A DNA stretch of 64,000 nucleotides from Planctomycetaceae bacterium (GTDB taxonomy: Bacteria; Planctomycetota; Planctomycetia; Pirellulales; Pirellulaceae). Below the pieces are notes generated by a model. The model was not told the DNA's origin, searched no databases, and saw nothing but the letters and a program-made list of their open reading frames with translations. The stretch is from positions 1-64,000 of the forward strand of contig JAIYDN010000008.1 in NCBI GenBank assembly GCA_027487485.1, in the 5' to 3' direction. Each line of letters opens with the position of its first letter. Within the stretch, counting starts at the first letter, position 1. The translations under genes and the position numbers were made by a program. Of the stretch, positions 1-12,400 are shown one piece after another.

Positions 1-470
1 AGCACCACCAAGAACCAGCCCAGTCACGTTGACTGTCTTGTTGTTCCCGACTCCGATATCCGCGAACGTTGCAGTGCCGCCCGTTAGCGTTACCACATCA
101 GGACCAATCACACCGCTCAAAGAACGGGTCGCAATGGTTGCTGCAGTCGTGTTATCAAACGGCTTATTGTTGACGGTAACGGTCGCAACCAAAGTTGCAC
201 GTTGCATCGTGAAAGCGGTCAAAGCCGACTGAGCCGCGTTGTTGTTCGAGTTGGCTGCCACGGAGGCTCGGACGTAGTACGTACCCGCATTCACCGGAGC
301 GGCAATTGCATTGGTTCCAGCCGCATCGCTGAAGTACGTGTACGTGATAGTTGGAACTGGTGTAGCACTGCCCGATAATGTCGCTGTCGCGGCGTAGGCG
401 GTTCGGTTGTAAGTACGGTTGCCAGACGTGATCGTCAGGGTTGGCGTGACCGCTACAGCGTTGATCGCAA
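1..470 (-). other. MBG/YDG-type modules at the window edge
   Basis: The last visible residues include YNRTAYAATATLSG, NAGTYYVRASV, then VNNKPFDNTTAATI and LTGGTATFADIGVGNNKTVN. These match the MBG and YDG adhesin modules common in large exoproteins, which usually occur in tandem. The gene therefore very likely continues well beyond base 1. Confidence 0.7.
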
Positions 471-3400
471 ACGTTACGCTACTTGCGTTGATTCCATCGT
501 TGGCGGTGATGGTCACCACTTGGTTGGCAACAACATCGGGTGGCGAGTAAGACCACGCCCAAGTCCCATTGCTGTTCTTCACTACCGCACCATGCGATGC
601 AGTCAAAACAACGCTGGCATTACTCGACTCGGGATCAACCCAGGTTCCTGAGTTGGTGAACGTTGATTGGACATTACCCGACACGGTTGCATTCGTTCGA
701 GTCATTATCACCGACTCGTTCACATCGGTGACATTCAAGATCAATGGCTTCGTGGTCGATAGCCCGCCCGAGTCGGTCGATCGCACTCGAACGGAGTACG
801 TGGGCTTGGCTTCGAAGTCCAGCACTTGACCTTGCCTAATAAAGATCTTGTCTCCCACAATGATGAACTTCGCATTGTCCGAATCGCCAGTGCCAGTGAC
901 CAAGTCATAAACGTACGAATCAACCGGATCAAGATCGACCGTTCCCATCTGGCCGAACAACATGTCCGCAGCTGTTGGTGTGTTCTCCAAAACAGTGTTC
1001 TGGTTGAGGGTGATGTCGGTTGGGTCACTGTTGATAACGTTGATCGATCCGTTCACAAAGCTGAAAGTGAACGGTGGCACATTCGTGTTGCCCGAAACGA
1101 TCAACGGCGTGACTCCAAAGGCTGCATCAGGTTTGACGACAAACGGAACATTCGCGATTACTCCCGCGGTGGAGGTCGATGGCGTAGCTCGATACAGGGC
1201 AATTCGAAGCTTGCCGGTTGTGTCTTCAACAAACGATTCGACAGTCCAACCACCCTCGGTCAAGAACATGCCGGCAAAGTTCACTCCGGCGGCATTGAAA
1301 CCATCTGCAAGGTCCAAAAGGTTGGTGTTGTAATCGATGAACACGTCCACCCCAAACAATCCCGCGGCATTATCTGTAATGCGAATCGGAACGTTGGCGG
1401 TTGCTCCGCGACGTGTTGGTACCAAGAGATCGGCTGCAATCGTCGGGTCCACTCCGGCAGGAATGATCAAGCCACCCGCTGGCAAGTTAGGAATCTCGGG
1501 TTGCGATGAGGGCGAAAGTCCCTTGCGTGCGATCCAGGACGAATCGAGCCCATCCAAGCCAGCATTCTGATTGACGTTGGCCACGATCGAAGGATCAGTC
1601 CAGCTATAGGCATCGAAGCCGGTGTAGGCCCCGACCACAACCCCCGCAACCCAGCCTGCATCTTGAGCCGTGTACAAACCATCGCCGTTCGTGTCGCCGA
1701 CGAAGACTGCTTTATGCAAGCCTGCATCCGCAATCGTTGGGATTGGTGTGCCTCCACCCGTCTCAGTGTAAACGTTCAGGTTCTCAACACGGACCATGTC
1801 CGAGGCACCGTAGGGAGTATTGGCTGGCACACTAGCAAGCAATCGGGTTACGATCTGTGGACCGGCTGGCAGTGGCGTCGTGCCGGACAAGGACAATCGC
1901 ATTCGCCCCGTTGAAACCAAATTCACCGTCGTCGACCACCCCGCTGGAAGCACACCAAAGAAGGTGCTCGACAGGTTCAGCATCGACGGGTTGTACGTGA
2001 TGTCGAAGTCCATGGCTAGGACTCCGGCACCATCGCTGATGGTAACCGGAATGCCAGGGTTACCATTGTCGAACGACAAGTTCACGTTCTGGCCTTCCGT
2101 ACTGGTCGCTCCCCGAGAAAAATCAGGAAGCGAGACCACGCGAGCGGTCGAGCTGACCACGCCAAAGGTGGTGACAAAGTGGCCGCCTGGCAGTCCATCG
2201 TTGTTGCCATCGAGCAATTCGCCCGTTGCATTCTTGAATCCATCCGCCCGACTGAAGAGAGTTGCAGTGTACGAATCCGAAGCCAGTGGCGTTCCGGACT
2301 TGATGAAAGTAAGCGTCTTCGAAGCCGCGTCCCACAAGATCGAGCCCTTCACCGGCCCTGTCGATGCACCCACGATCGTGATGTCGGTCGCGTCGATATT
2401 GGTATCCACCCCGTCGTAGACATTCAGAACCGATAGATCGAGAAGTGAGTTGAACTGGAACTTGACCGTGCTCGCAGTGACTTCTGTGCGAACGATCCCA
2501 ACCGTCTCCGCGACGTTGCTAACGGTGACCGGGAACGTTTGAAGCAGTTTAGAACCAGCGGCGTCAGTCACCTCAATGGTCACCAGCCGTGTTTCACCGA
2601 CAGTCAATCCTGTTCGGTCGTTAATGACCAATTGAGAACCTTGGATCGCAAAGGTGCTCAATCCAACAGGCAACAATGGTCCTTCGGCCACAATGGTATA
2701 GGTATGGCTATCGGCTAAATCGATATCAAGCGTGTTCAAGTTACCGACAACGTTGGACGTCGTCACTCGATTGCCAGTCAGTGTCACCCCAAGCGGAGCG
2801 TCGTTTCTGCCTTGAACCGTCACTGTAACCGTTGCGGTCGAAGTAGCACCTGCTGAATCGGTGATGGTGTAGGTGAAGCTATCGGTTCCTGTACCACCAA
2901 CATTCAAGTAATCGTAGGCTCCATTCGGATCGTAGTCGTACGAGCCGTCCGGTTGCACTGTCAGTAAAGCACCCGAAGTAAGCGTGAATTGCTTACCAAC
3001 GTTTGCGGAAACTCCGTTCACCGCTGTAACGACTCGCGTGTCACCTGAATCGACATCGGTGTCACCGACCAACAATCCGGTGGCAGCGTAATGCCGACCA
3101 ACTTGCGCCGCAGTCAGTGCCGTGTTGTACAAGGAAACTTCGTCCAGTGTGCCAGTAAAGTTGTGGCTGCTGGGTGTTGTCACAGTCGAGTTATGGAAGC
3201 GGGTTGTACTTGCACCACCCATCATGGCTGGCCCGTGAGAAGCAATGCCGCTGAAAGAAGTGTTATCGGCTGCGACTTCGACGCCGTTGACATAAAGCGT
3301 TGCTCTGCTCGCTCCAAAAACCGCCACAACATGGTAGGTCGTGTTGCCAGCTATACTGGCCTTCACCTCCGGGCCAAAAATATTTGCATTCCAGGTTCCG

Positions 3401-6400
3401 AAGTACAACTGCCCAGCATCAATGTAAAGATTAAGGCCGTTCGTTGTCCCACCTTGTTCATACAGAACTTGACGTGGCTGAACATTGGGCGCGTTGAACC
3501 AAAGTTCAATCGTTTTGGCGGTTGCACTGCCTGAATAGCTATTGATCAGCGTCGATGTGGCTACTGATATGGATTGAGTTCCATTGAACAATAGCCCAGT
3601 GTCTAGGGCATTCGCAAGCAACCCGGCAGCTGAATATTCAATAGTTCCGTTGATCGTGCCATCAGGAGTGCTTGGAGCCATTCGGTTGGCAGCCACAGTC
3701 CCCTCGGCCTCGCTTAGACGCCAGAAAGCGACTGGTGTGTCAGCAAGAATCGCATCGTCATAGTTGCCCGACGCGATTCTGATCACCGAGTCAGCGGTGA
3801 CGGTATTGGTATTGGTAACCGCATTCGGCGCGTCATTGACGCCGTTGATCGTAATCGTCAGGGACGATGGAACCGTTGCAACGCCATCCGAGAGGGTATA
3901 CGCGAACGACTCCGTGAGCGTTTGGCCAACCGCCAACTGCTGTATGGCAGGCAAACTGTTGTTCAACGTGTACGTGTATGTCCCGTTGGCATTCCATAAC
4001 AGAGAGCCGTACAGACCAGCGACAATAGTAGTCGCTCCGCCGTTAACCGAGACCACCGCAAGGATAGTGCCACTGTCAACATCGGAGTCGTTCGACAATA
4101 GGTTGCCAGTGATCTGTAGGTTGCCAGTGATCTGTACTGTCCAAGAGAGGCCGTTCAACAGCGTACCGTCAATCGAGCTTGGGCCGGAGCTTCTGACTGT
4201 TGTCCCTGATCCTTCATTGAGCCGCCAGTAACCAATTGCGTTTGTACCTGCAATGTTCCCGAAACGGATCTGAATTAGTTGGGTCGGGGTCAAAACGCCA
4301 CTCCATACACCAACGTCCGACATCATTCCATCGAAGTGCTCACCGAACGACGCGCTGCCAATCGTGAAGTTGCCGGATGTTGTGTTGGCTGGAGAAGTAC
4401 CCGAGACGGATCCGATGCTGACCCCGTTAACAAAGAACTCCACCGAATTATCGGACTTCATCGTGGCCGAAACGTGGTTCCACTGCCCAATTGAAAGCGA
4501 TGATGCAGTAATGTCGTAGTCAGCGATTCCGTAAGTCGTAAACCGGAGCCCTGCGCCGTTCAGTCCAAAGCCCCAGTTGCCGCCGGAAAAAATGCGGCGT
4601 GTGCCAGTCAGCACGTCTGGTCTAACCCAAGCCGCAATGGTTAGATTGTTGCGTAGCGATGTAAGAGACGGCACCAATCCCAAATCAATCTGATCGTTAA
4701 CTCCGTCGAAATTGAGAACAGTAGCCGTTGCATCTTCTGAAACGGCGTTGCTATCCGCAATCGCAATCGGCAAGTCATTGAGTCCAGGAACCACGATCGA
4801 CATTGTAGCCGTACTGGAAGCTCCCGACGAATCGGAGACGACGTAGGTAAAGGAATCTGTTGCAGTTAGACCAGCACGCAACGCGTTGATCGAACTAGAT
4901 GTGTTCGGATTGTAGGAGATGCTACCGTCTGCATTTCGGGTTAGCGTGGCACCCATGGTCGATACGGCTTGAACACTCGACACGATCAGGCTTGATTGAT
5001 CGACAGGACTTGGGTCAGTATCGTTGCTGGTAAATCGAACAGCCGGAATGACTACCGAGTTATTCTCGCCCAAGCTTGGGACACCAAATACGTCGATTTC
5101 GCGGTAACCAACGTAACCACTTTCAACCGAAGTAAACTCGAATCGAACAGCAGCAACTCGTGTGGCTAAAATACCGCTACCACCACTCACGTTGACGCGC
5201 GAGCTCGATGGTGTGTTCGCGGCGGGAACAAAATTGACGGTGGTCAATGTGATGAACACAGTCGGGTTGTCCACCGTCGAATACCTGAGAACATAGTTTT
5301 GGTTGTCGCGACCTGTGTCCCGCCAACCGGTGTACGTATCGATCGAGCTGATGTCATAACCTGACGGACTGTTAACGGTATCGAGATTGTATGTCCACTG
5401 GCGATTGTTGCTGGCCAGGACTGCGTCGGGATACGTACCAACCGTTCGAGCGATACCAAATGTGCCGTCGGTCAAGGTCAACGTGTTCGTTGAAGCTCCT
5501 TCGGCGGTATTTAGCGGCCCGCCTGTTACTACCGCAGCAATACCAGCCACAAGGTCTGTATTGGAAACCGTATAGGCTGTTGAAGCCGAATTCCCTGCAG
5601 TCGCCGGTGCGACAATCGCGGGCAAAGGAATCATATCGTCATTCGCGGTAGGAGCCGTATTGGCGATCACGATGGAGATTGGTTGGACACGCGAAGCACC
5701 TTGGTTGTCGGTCACGGTGAGTGTCCCAGTGTAAGCTCCATCTTGAGTAAACGTCTTCGTGACCGAGACTAAGCCAGCAACCACATTGCCAGTCGAGTTG
5801 GCAGACCCATCGCTCCACACGATCGAGAACGTATGCGTATCCGTGATACTTGGATCGGTCACAAGTGCCACAATCGTGACAGGCAAGTTCTCAGAGCCAA
5901 TAACATCATCCGCAACGATCACGGCGGGCGCATTGGCTACCGTAGAGTAAAGAGCATTAGCATTGCGTACGAAGCTAACGTTCGCAAATTGCCCAGAAGG
6001 ACTAGTGTAACTATCGGTGATCGTCGCGGTTACCTGATACTGACCGTCTGCATTGACACGAATACTCAACATTTGTGGGTCGTTGGTTGGGATAATGCTA
6101 AACGTGTTGGGTGTAACAGACCACACCACATTTCTCATGCCCAATTCATGAACCGCAGGTAGATTCCCAAGGGTGAATGTCACAACATCCCCTTCGACTT
6201 CGCTAATGTGATTGGCCCATCCAAGACCGTTCTGGAACGTGCCGTTGAGGACTGCGGTTCCCGAGCTTCCTACAGTGGAACCTACGCCTTCATTGAGCCG
6301 CCAGAACCCAATGGGACTTGTTCCCGAGATATCGCCCGAGCGGATTCGATCGAGAGTGGAAGTTGTTAAGGCAATAGGCCAGACACCGACATCCCGGATC

Positions 6401-9400
6401 ATCCCATCAAACGGATTGGCAGCGCCAAAGCTGCCGATCATGAAATTCGGATCGACATTGACGGAAGAAGCGGTTCCAGACACCACTCCGAGCGATCGTC
6501 CGTTGACAAAGAACTCGACGGAATTATCACTTTGACGGACGAAAGCTACGTGCGTCCAAACTCCACGTTGGAGCGCAGCGCCGGAGCTCAGTCGATTCGC
6601 CTGACCCAGCATGACCAGTTCAAGTTCGGTGCCATTTCGCCCGAATCGCCAAGTCTGTCCACCTATAATCCTGCCGAATCCAGTCGCTAGATCCGGCTTG
6701 ATCCAAGCAGCGAAAGTAAAGTTGTTCGTAAGTGCTGCAAGAGCTGACGAACTGATCGCGATCCGATCATTGACACCGTCAAAGTCGGGAGCCGTGATGT
6801 CATTTTCACTTTCGATGGTAACCACTCCAGCCGCAGCAATGTTGATTGTTGTACTGGTGGTATGACTCAGGGAATGGGTTGTCACGCCGTTATTTCGGAA
6901 GACATCTGTAACTATCAGGGTTGCTGTGTAATTCCCTGCGGATACCGGCACAAAGTTAACGTTTTCCGAGGTTCCGGTTGCGATGGTGGTAGTTCCCAAT
7001 TGAATCGTCCACTGATAGGTACGATTCACGGCAAAGGAAGTACCGATCAACCCGCCAGCGGGTGCGAGGGGACTTGAACTGCTCGAGTTAAAGGTTACGA
7101 CGGAGCCTGCTTGGGGAACCGTCGAAGGCCCGGAAATGACCGCGACAGGATTAACCGTGATCGTCTGCGAGAATGAAGTCGAACCGCCATCGTTATCGGT
7201 TGCCGTTAACGTGACCGAATAGACACCGGAATACTTAGGAGTAAAGCTAAAGTTAAACTGGTCCGAAGATAGAATTGCTTGTCCATTATTTGCAGACACT
7301 TCCCAAAGATAGGTTTCCGTGTCATTCACGCCTGCATCAGCGACATTGGTGGCGCTGAAGGTGATCTCTTTGTTGATCGCAAGGGGTAAGTTGCCTTGGT
7401 TGAGATTCGTAATCGTCGGATTCTGATTCACAACAGTAAAGCTTCTCTCGGCATTCGCCCCTGCCCCATCTTTGTCGACGGCTCGAACTAGCAGCTTGTA
7501 GATTCCGTTATCAGGTACCGTGTATTGAACTGGGAAGATCGAAGGTACTGTCGATGACCAAATCGGAGATGTGACCAAGCCGTCGAACCCGTAGACGCTG
7601 CTGTCGCGAGCGGTGCTGCCCGAGAGTTCATTCAGCTTCAGCCGCAACCGTAGATCACTGCTCGTTTCCGAGACGACATTGTTGCGGATCGCGCTGATCT
7701 GAGCCGTATCCAGGGCACGGCCAAACACCAAGAAGTCGTCCATGAACCCAACGAAAGCATTTTGGAAGCTGCCACCGACAGCCGCTTGATCTTGCCCCAG
7801 GATCAAGCCATTTCGGTCTATGTTGAGGGGCAACTGAGTTCCGGTCAAAGAACGCGTCCCTTGCGAGACCCCGTCCAAGAACAGTTCGACAACTCCGCGC
7901 TCGAGATCGCGAACGATTGCGACGTGATAGAACCGATCCACTAAGGCGGCCGTTGTCCAGGACAGCGCTGGTTGGTTGTGGACCTGGACGGTCCAAGTAT
8001 TCAATGTACTCAGTGATAGATTGAATTCATCGAGACGGGTTGCATTCGCCGCGTTGATCAGTGTTTGCAAGCCGGTCTTGGTGGTTCTTAGCCAAAACGC
8101 ACTGGTAAGATTCGTCGCTTGGTGAAGCGTTTCGCGAGGCAGGCTAATGTTGGTCGTGCCTGCATTTCCAAACTGAAGCGAACGTTGAGTTAGTTCAACC
8201 GATGTGCCATCTGGTTTTTCGATCGCGATCTGAACGTTCATTGCTGCAAGGTCCACGCTGCTTGGGTCTGCAATGATCAATTGGTCGACGGTTGCCCCAT
8301 CTACACGAACATCAAATAGGCCAGCGGACGCATTAGACACAAACGAAATCGTCTGTCCTTCGCGGACACCAGCCCCGGAGTTCGCAAGTCCCAAATTGGG
8401 AGTTTTGTAAATGCTTGGGGCGTCGTTTCGGAGGAAGAGTGGAAAGAACTGTCCCGCAAAGTTGGCGGTAAATACACCGTTATCGGATGACGCGACCGGG
8501 CCAAACGTTGCTCCGACGCCCATCGATAGGACCGTAGAGCCACTCGAAAAGAACCAAGGGAAAGATATTATTGCCGATGGGAAAGATGTCGACCAGCTTG
8601 CTCCAGACAGTGTTCCAACCAGTGTTGTAGAGCCATAGGTCGAGATTGTGTTGCCAGCTCCTTCATTCATTAACCAGTATGCAACTTGGTTATCCCGAAA
8701 GTTCCAAGTGTCTCCAAGGCGAATTGAGTTTATCTGGCTAGAATTGAGGGCCGCTTTCCAAACCCCAACTCCGTTAACATACCCCAGCTGATTACTGCCA
8801 ATTGAAACGTTAAAACCAGTGCGGGCTTCTGCCGGCAAAGAATGTGATTGGGCTCCCAACAAACCTCCATTACGGAAAAATTGCACGGAGTTATCCGTCA
8901 ACATCGATATAGCAAAATGATTCCAGCCACTCAGCTCTGTCCCAAGATACTGTTGGTATCGCTTGATCTCCGCCCCTGTCGACCCGTAGGTTTTAAAAAC
9001 AAGAAAAATATCCGTGTAATGAGTCGTAAATGGACGACGATTTTGGTCGAAGTATATTGCCAGCTCAAAATTTCCAGCAGAGAGAATTGTTGAATAACGA
9101 GTAATGCTCCCTAACGATGTGGGACTTTCGTAGTCTACCCATGCAGCGACAGAAAAGTTATTGGTAAGGCTTGAAATATCAGGGATATTGCCTAAGGCAA
9201 TACTTGGCGCACCCCCGAAGGAATTCGGAAAATAAACAGACGACCTCCTAATCGTGGGCGAGATGCTAACTTGACTTCCTTCTTCATAAACGAGATTGAT
9301 TCCCTGTAGCAAACCTGCGGTCGAAGGGAGTGTGAGATAAGTAAGATCTGGTAGCTTAGTAATAGTCGATGATGTTGAAGCCCCCATCGCGTTAACCCCG

Positions 9401-12400
9401 GTTCCCTCCAGTCGCAAGGACTGTAGCTTTGGCAATGAACCAAGTGCGGTGATATCCGTGACAGAGCTTTGATTGGTCAACGTCAAGCTTGTGAGGTTTG
9501 GGTTCCCAACCAATTCACCCGCCTGAGGTCCTGTAGTCAAACGACGTGGAACCAAGTTAGCCAAGTCGGCGTTGTCGATTCCAGCCGCAGCTGATGGCCT
9601 TGCCAGATTGAGTGACGTGAGATTGACCAGTTGCTCAACACCGGAAAGATCTGTAACGTTCCCATCAGCTTGGATCGATTGCACGTTGGCCAGTTGCGTC
9701 GCAGTAAAATCACGTAGAGCGACTCGCGTGGAAGTAAAATTCGCATCCGAAGAGTACTGTGGCTTGGAATTCGAACTGCTTGTACCAAGAACTCCGATCA
9801 GATTCGGATTCGCGACATTGTTGGCAATCCCACCAATTCCTTCATCGAACTTGAAGTATGCGATCAAGTCCGGACGGCTGGCAACGAATGCATCCGTAAG
9901 AGGCGCGTTATAGCGTGATGCGATTTCGGAAGCGGGTAGGGCGGTGTTCCAGACCCTGAAATCATTCATCTTTCCCTCAAAGCCGCCCAGCCATAGCTCT
10001 GCGTCTGTCGACGTGAACGAACTCGAACTATTCTTGGTTGCTTTCTCTTCCCCATTGACGTAGATCTTCATGAACCCACCGTTCGCAGCGCTGCTCACAA
10101 ACGCGAAGTGTGTCCACGTTCCAACGATTCTCGTCGGTGGAGTATAGGTAAGCCTACCTGTCAAGCTAATATTTCCGAAGTCCCAATAGATGTTTCCATC
10201 GGACCATGGAACATGCGCATTGATTCGATTCGTGGCGACATCGGGAATTGCTATGAATGCGCTTTGTTGATCTTCATCGTTATCTACCTTTTGCCAGTAT
10301 TCGATAGTGATTTCGGTCGAAATGTTACTTAAACCGAAAGCGGGAATTCGAATTCGGTCATTCACACCGTCAAAGTCCAAGGACCTGTCGCTCGTGACAA
10401 GCGTTGATGCTCCAGTTGCATCCGCGACTGCTAAGCTAAGAGTGTTGTCATTGAACTTGACGATCGGGTCTAAAACGGGAACTGTTGCACCGTAGCTCGT
10501 TTCGGTAACCGCTGTTGTGATTAATGGCAAGTCAGCCACATCTCGGTCCCGAACCTCAATCGGCTCACCCGTAAACGTATCCGAGCCGCTTTCACCGAAT
10601 AGGCGGTCAATTCCAAAATTGCCTGCGATCATGTCATCGCCGTCGCCACCATAGATGACGTCTCGATCAATCCATGACAAAGTCTCATGTGTTTGACCCG
10701 CAATCGGTGCATCCATAGAGATGGTAAATGCGTTCGAGCCGGAAAAGTTGCTTACCCCGGCAAACACAAGCCGTGCACCTGAAAATACAGCTTGGTCCGA
10801 ACCAATATCATCACCTGCCGAGGTCGATATCAGTGTCAGGTAGCGTGCATCCGAGGGTACAGTCACATTGTATTGATCAAGAGATGTGGATCGGGTCTCT
10901 GGAGCAGGTATCGTACCCGTAAAGGACCATACGCCATTCAAATCACTCATCGCAATCCGTTGCCCGTTGATGTACCCCGCAATGATGCCGCTATCATTGC
11001 TCACGATCACTGCTGTTCGGACGGACCCCGAACCGCTGTCATTCATACCAGCTCGATCTATGACAAATTGGTAGGATTGGTTAGGAGCCATTCCTCCTGC
11101 CGTCCGGATTTCATTCAGGTCAAATGTCAGTAGTCCGTTGGCATGCAATCCAATTCCATCCTCGGCCTTGGTCGTAGCATTACCGAAACTAACTAGACGA
11201 ACAGTACTGATGACAGGCTCGTTGACACGATCGCTCATGGTGTCGTTGGTCGGAGGGGACCACGACGCGTTCTGCCAACCGGTGTTGGTAAGATCGACGC
11301 GAACATTGTTAGCTGAATTTAGGAAAAGCGGTCCAGACCCTCCCTGAAGAACTTGATCAACCCCCAAGTCCGCCGCATCCGCAGAAGCCCTTAAGGTATC
11401 CGATGTTATCGCATTCCCAAGCGAGGATGTATTTGCATCATCAAACAAGTTCCCTAACGGAATTGAGGTCGCATTTTTTACTTTCAAGAAGTAGGTTCCG
11501 GCAGCCAACGTGCGCATATCGATGGCAGACCTGTCCGTGAGCAAAACGCGGCCTTTGTCGTCAATCAAATCCGTGACAAACGCGCCGTTAAGCCGGATCG
11601 CATTGCCTGCCTTGCCATCCCCCAGAGTAGTAAATCGGAACCAACGTTCTGATTGCCCCATTGGAATCGTAAAGGGCACCCCTCCGTTGTCAAAGATTTC
11701 ACTTGCGCCAGTCCCACGATCTTTGACAAACGATCCACTTCCAGGAACCGATGTGTTTTCCAAAACATCAAAGACGCTTGGTAAGTTGGCAGGGGATGCG
11801 GCCCCCGGAATAACGTAAACCCGCCCTGCGCCTCGAACGCCATCGTTTACCGTATTGTAACCTGCCGACACAACAAGATCGCTGATCCCATCATTATTGA
11901 CATCTATGTTAGAAGGGCTTTGAGGTGTTAATCGTTCGTCAAAAAACTTGACTCGACTGGGAAGTTTCGCCAATCTGCTTATGAAGTTGTAACCCATGAA
12001 TTCGAGCCTTGCGCCTGAGAAGACAGCCGTATCCTGGCCATTTCCGTCCCCTGCAGAAGTAGCAATCAGGCTCAAGTAGCGAGCTGTTGCAGGCAATGGA
12101 ATACTGAATCCGACCGGAGTTGTTGCGTTAGTCTGTGCGGCTGGAATGATTCCTGTAAACGACCAAGCTCCATTTGCAAGTTGCATCGACACTTGTTGTC
12201 CATTGATGTATCCCGCTATAACTCCGTTCTCGTTACTAACAATCACTAGGGTTCTTACGGAACCGTTGTAGCCATCATTTACTCCAGCTCGATCTACAAA
12301 AAACTGATTGATTTGGTTCTGTACAAAGTAACCCTTATCACGCAACTCGGTCAGGTCAAAAGTAAGCACACCATTAGCGTGCATTCCAATCCCATCCTCC

